This document shows positions 7,933 to 16,880 of a stretch of DNA of 64,000 nucleotides, piece by piece (position 1 is the stretch's first letter; every line of letters begins with the position of its first letter). The position numbers were made by a program, and so were the translations under genes. A model generated the notes under the pieces. The model saw nothing but the letters and a program-made list of their open reading frames with translations. It searched no databases and was not told where the DNA came from. Source of the stretch: Elusimicrobiota bacterium (lineage in GTDB: Bacteria > Elusimicrobiota > UBA8919); contig JAQUMH010000001.1 of the NCBI GenBank assembly GCA_028718185.1, positions 343,186 through 407,185 of the forward strand, read 5' to 3'.

Positions 7933-9036
7933 CTATTTACTCCGCACTCTCAAAGGTATAATTTGAAAAGCGATGATAAATAAAAATATTCCTAAAGCAT
8001 ATGTACCGGCAATTAACGACCATTCTACCCATGTAGGAGAATAAGCAGCAAAATAAGGTAAAAAAGTATGGTAAAAACTCGGTAGAATTATGTTGGTTCT
8101 CTCAGCAAAAACACCCAAAAAGCACATTAAAGAAACTATTCCTACCCCAAATACCGCTTTACCTAAGGGAGATATTATCAAAATAAAAGGCAATACAATC
8201 CCGACTCCTATATCTAACCAGAAAATTTTGGCAAACTTTCCGGTAAGTAGTTCCTTAATAATAACTAAATGTTCCGGTACCTGAGCATATAAACCGGTTA
8301 TAATCTCAGAAAAAAGAAAATAGAATAAAAGGGGTAAAAGAAATTTAAGATATTTTCCTAAACTGATAATTATATCATCCTCTATATTAAAACCTAAAAT
8401 TGTACGGGAAAATATTAATGCCAGGACAATCAAACCCAAACCGGATACTAATGCCGAAATAATAAACAACGGAGCCAAAATAGTTGTATGCCAGCCCGGC
8501 TGCGATTTCATCAAACCAAAAATCCAGGCAGTAACAGAATGCACAAGTACAAATGTCGGAACGGAAATGTAAGCAAATATTTTGGTTAGTTTATGAAAAC
8601 CAACAATGTCGGATATGAGAAGCGCCAAACAAAGTACAAGATAAATATTGATTACTGCTACATCCCAGGTCAACGGAGAAGTGATTTGAGGGTAAAGAAT
8701 AACATTAAGTAACCGGTCAGCTCGCCCGAGATCAAGAACAATAGTAACAATAGCAAGGACTAAACTTATAATCGCTACTACTTCTGTAATTCGTCCGATA
8801 GGTTTGTATTTTTCCATACCGGCAAGATGACAAAGTGATGCTACGGCAATTCCTCCGGCACTAACACCAATAAAAAACACAAAATTAACTATGTATAATC
8901 CCCAGAAAACCGGTTTATTCATTCCGGTTACACCTAAACCATAAGTCAACTGGTGAATATAGGCAAATAACATCCACCCGATAGATATTAACATTAATAC
9001 ACTTACAATTTTTACTTTTGTTGATATTTTTTCCAC
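7933..9036 (-). CDS. NrfD/PsrC-type quinol-interacting membrane subunit
   Basis: A polytopic membrane protein of 367 residues with about nine to ten hydrophobic helices. It has the NrfD-family sequence FWGLYIVNFVFFIGVSAGGI, followed by LDLGRADR and ILYPQITSPLTWD. Such subunits anchor CISM-type enzymes and exchange electrons with the quinone pool. It is flanked by the FeS and catalytic subunits of the same complex. Its direct partner is the 9061-9873 FeS protein. Nothing unusual was seen beyond the repeat-filled gap on its 3' side. Confidence 0.92.
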   Translation of the reverse strand: MEKISTKVKIVSVLMLISIGWMLFAYIHQLTYGLGVTGMNKPVFWGLYIVNFVFFIGVSAGGIAVASLCHLAGMEKYKPIGRITEVVAIISLVLAIVTIVLDLGRADRLLNVILYPQITSPLTWDVAVINIYLVLCLALLISDIVGFHKLTKIFAYISVPTFVLVHSVTAWIFGLMKSQPGWHTTILAPLFIISALVSGLGLIVLALIFSRTILGFNIEDDIIISLGKYLKFLLPLLFYFLFSEIITGLYAQVPEHLVIIKELLTGKFAKIFWLDIGVGIVLPFILIISPLGKAVFGVGIVSLMCFLGVFAERTNIILPSFYHTFLPYFAAYSPTWVEWSLIAGTYALGIFLFIIAFQIIPLRVRSK

Positions 9037-9060
9037 AATATTTACCTCCCAAAAATAATT

Positions 9061-9873
9061 TTATGCTTCTTTAAGATAAAATACTTTTGGTTCATTACCC
9101 AGTTGTTCTTCCAAGCGATATGCACGACCGCTTCTCACCAATTTTGAAACTTTACTTTCAGGATCATTTAAATCACCAAAATATCTTGCTTTACTCATAC
9201 AGGTCTGGGCACAAGCGGGAAGATGAACAAATTCTTCGTCCTTCGGATCGCGACGTTCTTTATCCGCCTGTTCAACAACCTTATTAATGCGATGAAGACA
9301 AAATGTACATTTTTCCACAATACCTGTATATCTCATTTCCACTTCCGGATTAAATGTACCTTCTCTTTCTTTAGGCCAGTGCGGTTTTGACCAATTAAAA
9401 TATCTCGCCCCATAAGGACATGCAACGGCACAATAACGGCAACCTATACAAACCTCATGGTCAACGAGTACAATACCGTCTTCGTTCTTATAAGATGCCC
9501 CTGTAGGACAAACCTTTACACAAGTAGGGTGTTCACAGTGAAAACATGGTCTTGGCCAAAAATTTCTTTTAGTAAACGGATAATTCTTTTCTTCTTTAAA
9601 TAATACTTCATTCCAGAAAATTTTTCTTCCTGTTTTACCTGAATAGTCGACCGGCGTATTGTTCTCTACCTTGCAAGCAACCGTGCAAGATTCACACCCT
9701 ATACATCTTCGCAGGTCAATGACCATAGCATACTTTTTTGTCCCAAGTTCAGGCATAACATCTTCGGCATGAACTTTAACCAATAAACTTTCCAATGTTG
9801 CCAGAGCAATACCTGTACCTGCTATTTTAAGAAATTCCTTTTTAGAAAATTTCTTCTCAAATAGTTTTTCCAT
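9061..9873 (-). CDS. PsrB/DmsB-type four-cluster iron-sulfur subunit
   Basis: A 270-residue electron-transfer subunit with four cysteine groups. They are CIGCESCTVAC, the CFHCEHPTCVKVCP pair, CIGCRYCAVACP, and CTFC with a late CAQTC. Such proteins wire the NrfD subunit to the molybdenum subunit. The N-terminus has a Tat-like layout (FSKKEFLKIAGTGIALATL) with KK in place of RR, so export may depend on co-transport with the RR-bearing catalytic subunit. That is inference. It lies between the nrfD-like and FMN-binding genes. Confidence 0.93.
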   Translation of the reverse strand: MEKLFEKKFSKKEFLKIAGTGIALATLESLLVKVHAEDVMPELGTKKYAMVIDLRRCIGCESCTVACKVENNTPVDYSGKTGRKIFWNEVLFKEEKNYPFTKRNFWPRPCFHCEHPTCVKVCPTGASYKNEDGIVLVDHEVCIGCRYCAVACPYGARYFNWSKPHWPKEREGTFNPEVEMRYTGIVEKCTFCLHRINKVVEQADKERRDPKDEEFVHLPACAQTCMSKARYFGDLNDPESKVSKLVRSGRAYRLEEQLGNEPKVFYLKEA

Positions 9874-9909
9874 ATATTTAAACCCCCTAATTCAGGGAAA
9901 TATTTACTG

Positions 9910-10503
9910 TTATTTTTTTAGAATAACTTTCCCGTAAAGTAAAGTTACTTTCCTAACAGCAAAACATGTCGCTTCGGAAGATATTGTTGCTCCACTAATA
10001 GCCCGTATATCTTTTCCAATTATACAAGTGTCATTGCTATCCTTACCTACAAACTGATCTAAAAAACTATGACGGGCAATAGGACGACCTCTTTTTTCTG
10101 AATATGACATTACTGCCAAGTTTTTAACCTTTCCGTTAGACGGATCTAATGCTATAATATACTTCACAGGACCCCATTTTCCCGGTTGTTCTTCAATTAT
10201 CGCCACTCCTGTTTTTTGTCCTTTCTTAATACAATAATAAAAATCATATTCTGTTTTCTCTTTTACGCTTCCTCCAATACTATGTCCTTTTGAAGAATGG
10301 ACTAACTCACCGCCCAAACTTTTCTTGATACTGCTTATTTCATCAGAAGTTAATACATGGTTTTCGGTTTCTATTTTGTCCGCACCCGGAAACATTTCTT
10401 TTAACGCCTGCTCCTGATTAAGAAGTTCCAATGAAAAACAATTTTTAGAAATTGCAACAATGCTAAAAAACAATATTGTTATTACTATTATTTTAATCTT
10501 CAT
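9910..10503 (-). CDS. Exported FMN-binding domain protein
   Basis: The 197-residue protein starts with a hydrophobic signal or anchor (about 3-23). It contains an FMN-binding domain like that of NqrC/RnfG. The motif DIRAISGATISS near residue 168-180 matches the ApbE flavinylation sequence, in which a hydroxyl residue receives FMN through a phosphoester bond. The modifying enzyme ApbE is encoded immediately upstream, and a respiratory reductase follows. I infer a periplasmic flavin electron carrier linked to this reductase; its exact partner is unknown. Confidence 0.88.
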   Translation of the reverse strand: MKIKIIVITILFFSIVAISKNCFSLELLNQEQALKEMFPGADKIETENHVLTSDEISSIKKSLGGELVHSSKGHSIGGSVKEKTEYDFYYCIKKGQKTGVAIIEEQPGKWGPVKYIIALDPSNGKVKNLAVMSYSEKRGRPIARHSFLDQFVGKDSNDTCIIGKDIRAISGATISSEATCFAVRKVTLLYGKVILKK

Positions 10504-10517
10504 TTTAAATTTCCTCC

Positions 10518-11516
10518 TTATTTTTTTATAATCTTAAGATTTTCTTTCAGACCGGATGAATACAGAATTTTATTCTCCGTGGTCACCATTATTGCTTCTG
10601 CTATAGATGTTTTTTCCACAATATCCATTCCTTTTTCACCTATTACAAAAAGCGCTGTTGACCATGCATCCGCTAATGTCGGATTAGGAGAAATTACAGT
10701 AACACTCATTAATCCTCTTGCAGGATAACCGGTTTTAGGGTCAAGTATGTGGTGATATCTTACACCGTCTTTTTCAAAGAACCTTTCATAATCACCGGAG
10801 GTAGCCATAGATAACTCCGACACTTCAAGAATACCCATAACACCTTCGCCCCTAGGGTTCCTAACTCCTACTTTCCACGGCTTATCTTTCAATTTACCTA
10901 TCGCATAAATATCACCTCCTGCATCTATTAACGCCGATTTTACCCCTGCATTTTTAAGCACTTTAAGTGCTTCCTCCACTGCATAACCTTTTGCAATTGC
11001 TCCAAGATCAATTTTAATATATTTTTTAATTTTTATTAACTTACCATCTTTTATTAAAAGATTTTTATACCCTATTTTCTTTAAACATTCGGCAATATCT
11101 TTTGCTGCAGGTACATGCATATCTTTATCGTAAAAACCCCATAACTTTACCAGAGGATATACCGTAATATCAAAACTACCATTGCTTTGTTCGCTAACCT
11201 GCTGGCATATCTTTATTAAACCAACTATTTCGGGGTCTGAAATAGGAACATCGTTATTATTAAATTCATAAATAGGACTTTTAGGATTTAACGCATTAAA
11301 TTTCCTGTCAATTTCTTCTATCCTATCAAGTGCCTTATCAATAATTTTAAGTACCTCCGTATTTCCCGGAACCTGTATAGCACAGTAAGTATCCATCAGA
11401 AAACGTGTTTGTTTTTGTATCTTTTCTTTATTAAAAAAATTCTTCCAAAGAAAAACTAACGCAAAAAACACAATAAATGTACCTAAAATACCATATGTTA
11501 ATCTTTTGATTTTCAT
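10518..11516 (-). CDS. apbE: FAD:protein FMN transferase (ApbE)
   Basis: ApbE transfers FMN from FAD to a Ser/Thr in target proteins outside the cytoplasmic membrane. The 332-residue protein has an N-terminal membrane anchor (about 8-24), then RFLMDTYCAIQV, DLGAIAKGYAV, DAGGDI and HHILDPKTGYPA, all conserved in the family. Candidate substrates in this window are the adjacent FMN-binding protein and the NqrB- and NqrC-like subunits. It is separated from the upstream porin by a strong hairpin. Confidence 0.95.
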   Translation of the reverse strand: MKIKRLTYGILGTFIVFFALVFLWKNFFNKEKIQKQTRFLMDTYCAIQVPGNTEVLKIIDKALDRIEEIDRKFNALNPKSPIYEFNNNDVPISDPEIVGLIKICQQVSEQSNGSFDITVYPLVKLWGFYDKDMHVPAAKDIAECLKKIGYKNLLIKDGKLIKIKKYIKIDLGAIAKGYAVEEALKVLKNAGVKSALIDAGGDIYAIGKLKDKPWKVGVRNPRGEGVMGILEVSELSMATSGDYERFFEKDGVRYHHILDPKTGYPARGLMSVTVISPNPTLADAWSTALFVIGEKGMDIVEKTSIAEAIMVTTENKILYSSGLKENLKIIKK

Positions 11517-11540
11517 TTAGATATCTCCGCACTACAAATC

Positions 11541-11575
11541 TGTGTAAGGCGGGAACTAAATCCCCGCCTTACACA
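11541..11575. repeat. Strong intercistronic stem-loop upstream of apbE
   Basis: TGTGTAAGGCGGG pairs with CCCGCCTTACACA, 13 bp, around about nine bases. It lies just downstream of the porin stop (11597) and before apbE. There is no U-run on the minus strand. A transcript-stability or partial-attenuation role would give more porin mRNA than apbE mRNA; that is inference. Confidence 0.6.
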
Positions 11576-11596
11576 ATTTTATTTTCTAATATTAAA

Positions 11597-12754
11597 TTAG
11601 AAAGTTGTCCTCCAACCAAGAACTACACGGCTATACTTAAGTTTCGCAGAATCATCATCTCTTTTGTTGTTAGTAAAGTTTGTCTGAAGAAATACAATTG
11701 ACTCCGGAGAAGCGTAAAAATTAAGTATCGGCGATATGTTACTATATGTTTCACCTACCTTGGTCTGTTTAGAAGAAGTTGTTCCTGCTATTGTTTTGTC
11801 AGCACTGGTAAAATTATAATCATATTGTGCATAACTCAACAATATCCGCACCCATGGATAAATTCTATACGCAACTTTTGCATAGTAACCCCACGGCTTA
11901 AGGTCACCGTATCCTTTTGAAAGGTCGGTTTTAACAGTGTTATCATAAAGTTCTTTATTTTCCCAGATGCCTCCCATATATTCACTTCTAAACATAAACT
12001 TTCCTTTTTCAAAACCAAGTCCGCCTGACCATCTGTTCACATCATATTTATCAGCCGCATCCCATTTATAAGTAAAAAAAGAACCCATAATTTTGAAGTT
12101 ACCTATTTCAGGAGCAACATGAACCATTATTCCTTTGTTATTGTTATTATCACCATATGTAGCGCCACCATTAACAATATAAAGATAAGCGGGAAGAGAA
12201 ACCGCTCCTAACCCGAAATCTTTTAATTCAAAGTTCTTATAAAGTTCAATTCCACCTTCATCAGATGAACCTAAATAACCGTTAGCACTTGCATAGTTGG
12301 CATGGTATTCTTCTCCATAAAATAATTGCGCACCGTAATCCTCGGTAAATATGGGCCTTAAAATACCAGCTGTTAGTTCTACTTGATAAGGTAACTTCGC
12401 AGTTATCTGTGCTCTGACAAAACCAATACTTGGTGTAATACCGGCAGTCGGATCTTTCAATTGTGAACCTATCGCTGTTCCCAATTTAGGCGTAGCACTG
12501 GTAGATGCACTTATTTTCGGCTCTATATCAAGCGAGAGTTTATCCGTCAATTCCCGGCTGATAAAAATATATAAACTACTGAACCCGAATTGAGAAATCT
12601 GGTTTCTCTTAACATCATTGCTTTTCCCGGAAGATACATCATAAAGATAAAACTTTAGATCCCCGCCGATTTTTCCTTCGCCTGCTTGGAGCGAAGGAAC
12701 TAAACCAACCATCAAACAGCAAATCGCTGTTAAAAACAAAAATTTTCTTGACAT
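11597..12754 (-). CDS. Outer-membrane porin, first psr-linked copy
   Basis: About 385 residues with a clear signal peptide (hydrophobic core about 5-20, cleavage near LQAGEG). A long beta-strand-rich region follows and ends in aromatic-hydrophobic WRTTF, typical of outer-membrane barrels. I placed the start at 12754, where AAGGAGGGG sits at good spacing; the open frame continues nine codons further to a GTG. It lies between a second porin and the apbE/psr genes, so it may admit the substrate of the periplasmic reductase. Confidence 0.72.
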   Translation of the reverse strand: MSRKFLFLTAICCLMVGLVPSLQAGEGKIGGDLKFYLYDVSSGKSNDVKRNQISQFGFSSLYIFISRELTDKLSLDIEPKISASTSATPKLGTAIGSQLKDPTAGITPSIGFVRAQITAKLPYQVELTAGILRPIFTEDYGAQLFYGEEYHANYASANGYLGSSDEGGIELYKNFELKDFGLGAVSLPAYLYIVNGGATYGDNNNNKGIMVHVAPEIGNFKIMGSFFTYKWDAADKYDVNRWSGGLGFEKGKFMFRSEYMGGIWENKELYDNTVKTDLSKGYGDLKPWGYYAKVAYRIYPWVRILLSYAQYDYNFTSADKTIAGTTSSKQTKVGETYSNISPILNFYASPESIVFLQTNFTNNKRDDDSAKLKYSRVVLGWRTTF

Positions 12755-12865
12755 CTTTCCCCTCCTTTTATTTTTTTTCACTTGTATTATTTTGATACAA
12801 GCTTTTTTACTACACTAAACTTCTTTCACCTCCTTTGTTTTATTTTCTTATTCTCTTCATTTGTC

Positions 12866-14134
12866 TTAGAAACTCATTCCGGCACTCATCTGAATTCTTG
12901 AAAGATTCTCAATTTTATCACCATATGTGGCTACATTAGTAGAAGTAGCGTTATATCCTGAAAGCGGGGTGTATTGATACTCAATTTTATATTTTAATGA
13001 CAGATCCGGCATAAAAGTTATAGCTGTTGCTATACGAGACATTTTATCGAAGGTATGCATATCATCAACTTTTGTCCTTGCGCCTTCAAGCACACTGTAC
13101 ATAGCTGCAAACTCAAATTTCTTTGCCGCCTCCGACTCTTTGAATATCAAATCAAACGGGAAGTCAAATTGGGTATACCAACCTTTTTTTGTATATTTCT
13201 TTTTGGTTCCGAGTGTATAAAAATCTTCCGGGCTTGTCATTCCAGGAACACTATCAATCCACTCAATAGGATTTTGAGCATACTCAAACCGCAGGTTAGC
13301 TTTACTCAATGGAACATAAAGGTCCGCTCCGGAGACTGTATTGGATAATTGGCTTTTTTCATCATATTTACCGGTAAAGTAAGAAGCCCCAACAGTAAAA
13401 ATATCAGCCATAGAGTAGGTAATTCTTGTCCCAACCTGTTTATTCTTACTAAGATCGTCATGTGGAGGTACCTCGGTTTCCCACTCCACGTTTAGTCTAC
13501 TCATCTCAGGGGCATCAAAATGATCCTCTTCGTAATGCATTCCATTTACCATATATACTCCGTACCATAGTTGATCTTTCTCTCTCAAAGATTTAATTCC
13601 AAAAAGCAATATTCCGGTATCAAAGTATGGTGTCATAAAAATCGGTTGCGGACCACCATTAAGTTGCATATCTTCCTGATCGTGGTCAACATACATCAAA
13701 GGACGGGAAATAGTCTTAAGGTCAACCGGATTGGCATAATTTTCATTGAAATACCCAAATGGCACAAAAAATCTTCCGATGCGAATAGTGACCGGATTAT
13801 CATCTGATTTTTTCGACAGATATGGGGTATAATCAACAAAAGCGTTCCAAACCGTGGCTGGATGAGCTTCAACAATGCATATCATAGATTCTGCCTTTAC
13901 TTTATCCGAAATATCCGCACTAATTATCGGATGAAAGTGTGTGAGCATAAAATCTCTATCATCAAGCTCATGTACCCAGATACTACTGAAACCCTCTTGA
14001 GGCTCACCACCAGATAGTGTCACTGGATAATTTATATCCAACGTTCCACCAATATTCGCAACAGCCCCGGCATGATTAATTCCTAAACCCACCATCAACC
14101 CAACTGACAATAACATTAAGTTCAATCTTTTCAT
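12866..14134 (-). CDS. Outer-membrane porin-like protein, second psr-linked copy
   Basis: A 422-residue protein with a signal peptide (MKRLNLMLLSVGLMVGLGINHAGA) and many amphipathic strands, ending RIQMSAGMSF with a terminal Phe, as outer-membrane barrels do. Segments such as VTIRIGRFFVPFGYFNENYANPVDL resemble phosphate-selective or Zn-type porin-like proteins. I cannot assign a substrate. The start at 14134 has AAAGGAGG ten bases upstream. It is the first gene of the respiratory part that follows the Gx/EcfT gene. Confidence 0.7.
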   Translation of the reverse strand: MKRLNLMLLSVGLMVGLGINHAGAVANIGGTLDINYPVTLSGGEPQEGFSSIWVHELDDRDFMLTHFHPIISADISDKVKAESMICIVEAHPATVWNAFVDYTPYLSKKSDDNPVTIRIGRFFVPFGYFNENYANPVDLKTISRPLMYVDHDQEDMQLNGGPQPIFMTPYFDTGILLFGIKSLREKDQLWYGVYMVNGMHYEEDHFDAPEMSRLNVEWETEVPPHDDLSKNKQVGTRITYSMADIFTVGASYFTGKYDEKSQLSNTVSGADLYVPLSKANLRFEYAQNPIEWIDSVPGMTSPEDFYTLGTKKKYTKKGWYTQFDFPFDLIFKESEAAKKFEFAAMYSVLEGARTKVDDMHTFDKMSRIATAITFMPDLSLKYKIEYQYTPLSGYNATSTNVATYGDKIENLSRIQMSAGMSF

Positions 14135-14199
14135 TATTTTGATTCCTCCTTTCTAGTACAACCTAATTTCCAACGTTTCACCACCTCCTTTTTTTTCCA

Positions 14200-15414
14200 T
14201 CAAATTAGTTCTTCATCACTTTGCTGATATAAAACAACAATTAAACCGACTATTGTCGGGAAAAAATCCTTAAACGTTTTCTTGTTAAATTTCTGTTCTT
14301 TTATAAAAGAGCGCGATTTTTCCATTAAAACAGGGATAGATACCAATGATAATGTTATTATTTCTGCCATTCTATCTCCTGAAATACCTATTATTCTTAA
14401 CGGACTTAATATCTTTTTTAAATCATTAGTTAATTCGTTAGGTGAAGTTGTCTTAATCAATAAAAAAGCACTTGTCATCATAAGTATAAGTCTAAAAACA
14501 AACATGCTTCCCATAAATAACCCTTCTTTCGTAATATTAAACATACCTAAACTTAACAGTATTTCACCGTTTTTGTTAAATAAAACCGGAACTAATAAAG
14601 ATATAATAATAAGTGAATATATTTTTTTAATATCAGATAATAAGTTGAAAAAAGATATTTTTGATATATGAAGCACACCTAATAATAAAATTAATATTGC
14701 AACATAAACCAGAAAATTATTTAAAATTAAAATAACTAAAGCTAAAACAAACACTGTTATAATCTTTATGTACGGTGCCACATGATGAACAGGTGAATCT
14801 ATACTTACATAACGCCCTATACTAAAACTATTTTCTACTGATGGAACGTTCTTACTGATATTCTTACTTGAAGTGTTTTGCGGTAAATTAACTTTAATTG
14901 CTGATATTTCTAATTTTTTACATACACCGGATGCAATAAATCCTGTTACCCACCCTGTTATAACTGCACTGATTCCAAGCCAGGGTAAAAGTAAAAACAC
15001 ACCTTTATGTCTTATTAGCAATAAATAAACCATACTTATCTGAACCATATTATTTGTAATTGCACCAACTAAACTTATACCGATAAGACTCAGATATAGT
15101 TTAGAGTTGAGAGTCGAGAGTTTATAGAATAGTCCCATAACTAAAGTGCTTATTAATGCAGATGAGAAGCTTAAAAGAAATGTAGGGGAAAGAAAAGTCC
15201 CTAAAATGAAAGAACTGATAATAGTTCGTAATATAGCTATTTCTACTGCAACACCGAATCCAAGATTAACTAACGTTACTAATGTAATCATATTTGCCAG
15301 ACCTAATTTTACTCCAGGTAAGGGTTGAGGAAAAAGATATTCAACCATCTGCAAAACAGAGGCGCAGGAAACTAAAAATGCTATTTTTCTAATTTTATTG
15401 TATTCTTCCATCAC
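14200..15414 (-). CDS. Gx transporter / EcfT-like fusion membrane protein
   Basis: The 404-residue protein has two parts. Residues about 1-165 match the Gx transporter family (formerly heptaprenyl diphosphate synthase component I), with YLFPQPLPGVKLGLANMITL. Residues about 210-400 resemble the CbiQ/EcfT transmembrane component of ECF transporters (SPVHHVAPYIKI, RLILMMTSAFLLIKTTSPNEL). The proteins are often found next to NusG-II and Rnf/ApbE genes, as here. No ECF ATPase gene is present in the window. Substrate and function are unknown; a link to flavin or quinone supply is only suggested by context. Confidence 0.7.
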   Translation of the reverse strand: MMEEYNKIRKIAFLVSCASVLQMVEYLFPQPLPGVKLGLANMITLVTLVNLGFGVAVEIAILRTIISSFILGTFLSPTFLLSFSSALISTLVMGLFYKLSTLNSKLYLSLIGISLVGAITNNMVQISMVYLLLIRHKGVFLLLPWLGISAVITGWVTGFIASGVCKKLEISAIKVNLPQNTSSKNISKNVPSVENSFSIGRYVSIDSPVHHVAPYIKIITVFVLALVILILNNFLVYVAILILLLGVLHISKISFFNLLSDIKKIYSLIIISLLVPVLFNKNGEILLSLGMFNITKEGLFMGSMFVFRLILMMTSAFLLIKTTSPNELTNDLKKILSPLRIIGISGDRMAEIITLSLVSIPVLMEKSRSFIKEQKFNKKTFKDFFPTIVGLIVVLYQQSDEELI

Positions 15415-15479
15415 TCGCTCCGCTCACTTAATCACGAATAGAGACCCCAAATAAAGACACACATCGCGAACACGACACG

Positions 15480-15542
15480 AATAACGGCAATGATTTATCC
15501 GTGATAATTCGTGATAAAATTCGTGATGTGTTATTCGCGAAT
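15480..15542. repeat. ATTCGTGATAATTCGTG-type dispersed repeat
   Basis: This gap between the NusG-II and Gx/EcfT genes contains direct repeats of the type CGTGATAATTCGTGATAAAA. The same motif, inverted, fills the gap between nqrE and nqrF (21276-21330). The unit is short and non-coding. Confidence 0.6.
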
Positions 15543-15543
15543 C

Positions 15544-15927
15544 TTAATAACTTACGGCATTACATTCCGTATCCGTATCTTTGTTACTGCCTGCTATCTC
15601 TATCAATATTTTATTTGGCACACAGACTATTGTCTGAGCAGGACTTGTTATCCAGCCGGAGTGTTTACATATTTGATGCGGACAATCCGACTCCAATATT
15701 CTGATACGCCCATCTCTAACTTCTATTTCCATTTTGCCAATATTTATTACTTTTTTTTGAGATAGATTAATTCTTTCAATCAATTTACCATTTTTATAGA
15801 TAATAGCTTCTTTATCAGCAATGTTAATATTTTTTAACGACATAAGTGAGCCGGAAGAAAATACCAATATCGCTATTGCAACAATGAAATCATATTTAGA
15901 CACTTGATAAAATTTTTGTTTGTTCAT
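15544..15927 (-). CDS. NusG domain II-containing membrane-anchored protein
   Basis: About 127 residues with one N-terminal transmembrane helix (about 16-34) and a NusG-II-like domain. SDCPHQICKHSGWI and TIVCVPNKILIEI hold three conserved cysteines of that family. These proteins regularly neighbour Gx transporter, ApbE and Rnf/Nqr genes, but their role is not established. I chose the ATG at 15927 because AAGGAAAAC precedes it; the open frame upstream (to 15990) is repeat-derived. Confidence 0.8.
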   Translation of the reverse strand: MNKQKFYQVSKYDFIVAIAILVFSSGSLMSLKNINIADKEAIIYKNGKLIERINLSQKKVINIGKMEIEVRDGRIRILESDCPHQICKHSGWITSPAQTIVCVPNKILIEIAGSNKDTDTECNAVSY

Positions 15928-15948
15928 GTTTTCCTTGTATTGAGATTG

Positions 15949-16060
15949 TTGGAAAAACCAACAATCCCTGATTACACCTATTAAAAACAAGATTACACAG
16001 ATTAAGGAACTACGGTAGTATCTGTGTAATCATTTTTCAAAATCTGCGTAATCAAGACCG
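15949..16060. repeat. ATTACACAGATTA-type dispersed repeat overlapping a gene end
   Basis: The stretch contains TTGTTGGAAAAACCAACAA (a hairpin) and several copies of GATTACACAGATT or its inverse TCTGTGTAATCA. It overlaps the last codons of the polyprenyl synthase gene (stop at 16002). The same sequence type occurs at 7838-7920. It appears to have inserted at or replaced the 3' end of the gene. Confidence 0.6.
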
Positions 16061-16880
16061 TTGATGACCTTTTCGACGGGCTTATTACATATTCAGCTAA
16101 ATTTTTAAGACCATCTTTATATTCGGAATTGTCCAATATTTCTAAATATTTTATAGCCCTTACGGCATATTCTCTTGCTGTCTCAAGCATATTTATTTTG
16201 GAAGTAATTGTAGCATCACCATCCATATAGTCATCCATCAACTGGTAACTAATCCCAAAATTTAGACCATATTCTTTAAGTGCTAATGTAACTTCTTCGT
16301 TATGTTCATCTATCATTGCTCCACACTGACAACAAACAGCCATAAAACATGCAGTTTTATTTTTTATTATCTCCAAGTATTCTTCTAAAGAAGATATTTT
16401 ATTTCTCAATTCATTTATCTCACCATAACACATTTTTTCTACACAATGAGATAATATTGTCAGCATTTTTTTATCAAATTTATCAGACAAAAGTGAGAAA
16501 GCACGGATATATAACATATCACCTGCCAATACAGCTATTTGATTACCAAACTGTTTATTCATGCTTGGTTGCTCTCTTCGGAAAGAATCATCATCAACTA
16601 TATCATCATGTATAAGAGACGCGCTATGGATAAGCTCAACAGCAGTAGCCAATGGAATTAGTTGATTAGTTGATTGGTTAATTAGTTGATTAGGAGAAAC
16701 TGCTCTTGATGATAGTAAAACCAGTGCGGGTCGGAGACGTTTGCCTGGAACTTTAAAAAAATGGTTAACGATTTGTTGAGAATCTTCTGTCCCGGTAAGT
16801 CGGGACACTACACTTATTAATTCTTTCTCAACCTGAAATAATTCTTTAGATATTGGTTTATAGATTTCCTTTAAGGTCAT
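16002..16880 (-). CDS. Polyprenyl diphosphate synthase (quinone side-chain)
   Basis: A trans-prenyltransferase that builds the isoprenoid chain used for quinones. The 292-residue protein has GKRLRPALVLL, the first Asp-rich motif HDDIVDD and the second motif DDYMDGD. A short low-complexity insert (NQLINQSTNQL) comes from a GATTAGTTGATT-like repeat at about 16657-16700. The final residues (NDYTDTTVVP) are encoded by an intergenic repeat. It overlaps the receiver gene by ATGA and lies in the quinone/nqr operon with a UbiA-type enzyme, so a menaquinone-like role is likely. Confidence 0.9.
   Translation of the reverse strand: MTLKEIYKPISKELFQVEKELISVVSRLTGTEDSQQIVNHFFKVPGKRLRPALVLLSSRAVSPNQLINQSTNQLIPLATAVELIHSASLIHDDIVDDDSFRREQPSMNKQFGNQIAVLAGDMLYIRAFSLLSDKFDKKMLTILSHCVEKMCYGEINELRNKISSLEEYLEIIKNKTACFMAVCCQCGAMIDEHNEEVTLALKEYGLNFGISYQLMDDYMDGDATITSKINMLETAREYAVRAIKYLEILDNSEYKDGLKNLAEYVISPSKRSSTVLITQILKNDYTDTTVVP

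Noticed and set aside
12866-14134. Considered a TonB-dependent receptor
   Set aside because: No plug domain or TonB box is seen, and 422 residues is too short; porin-like is the safer call.
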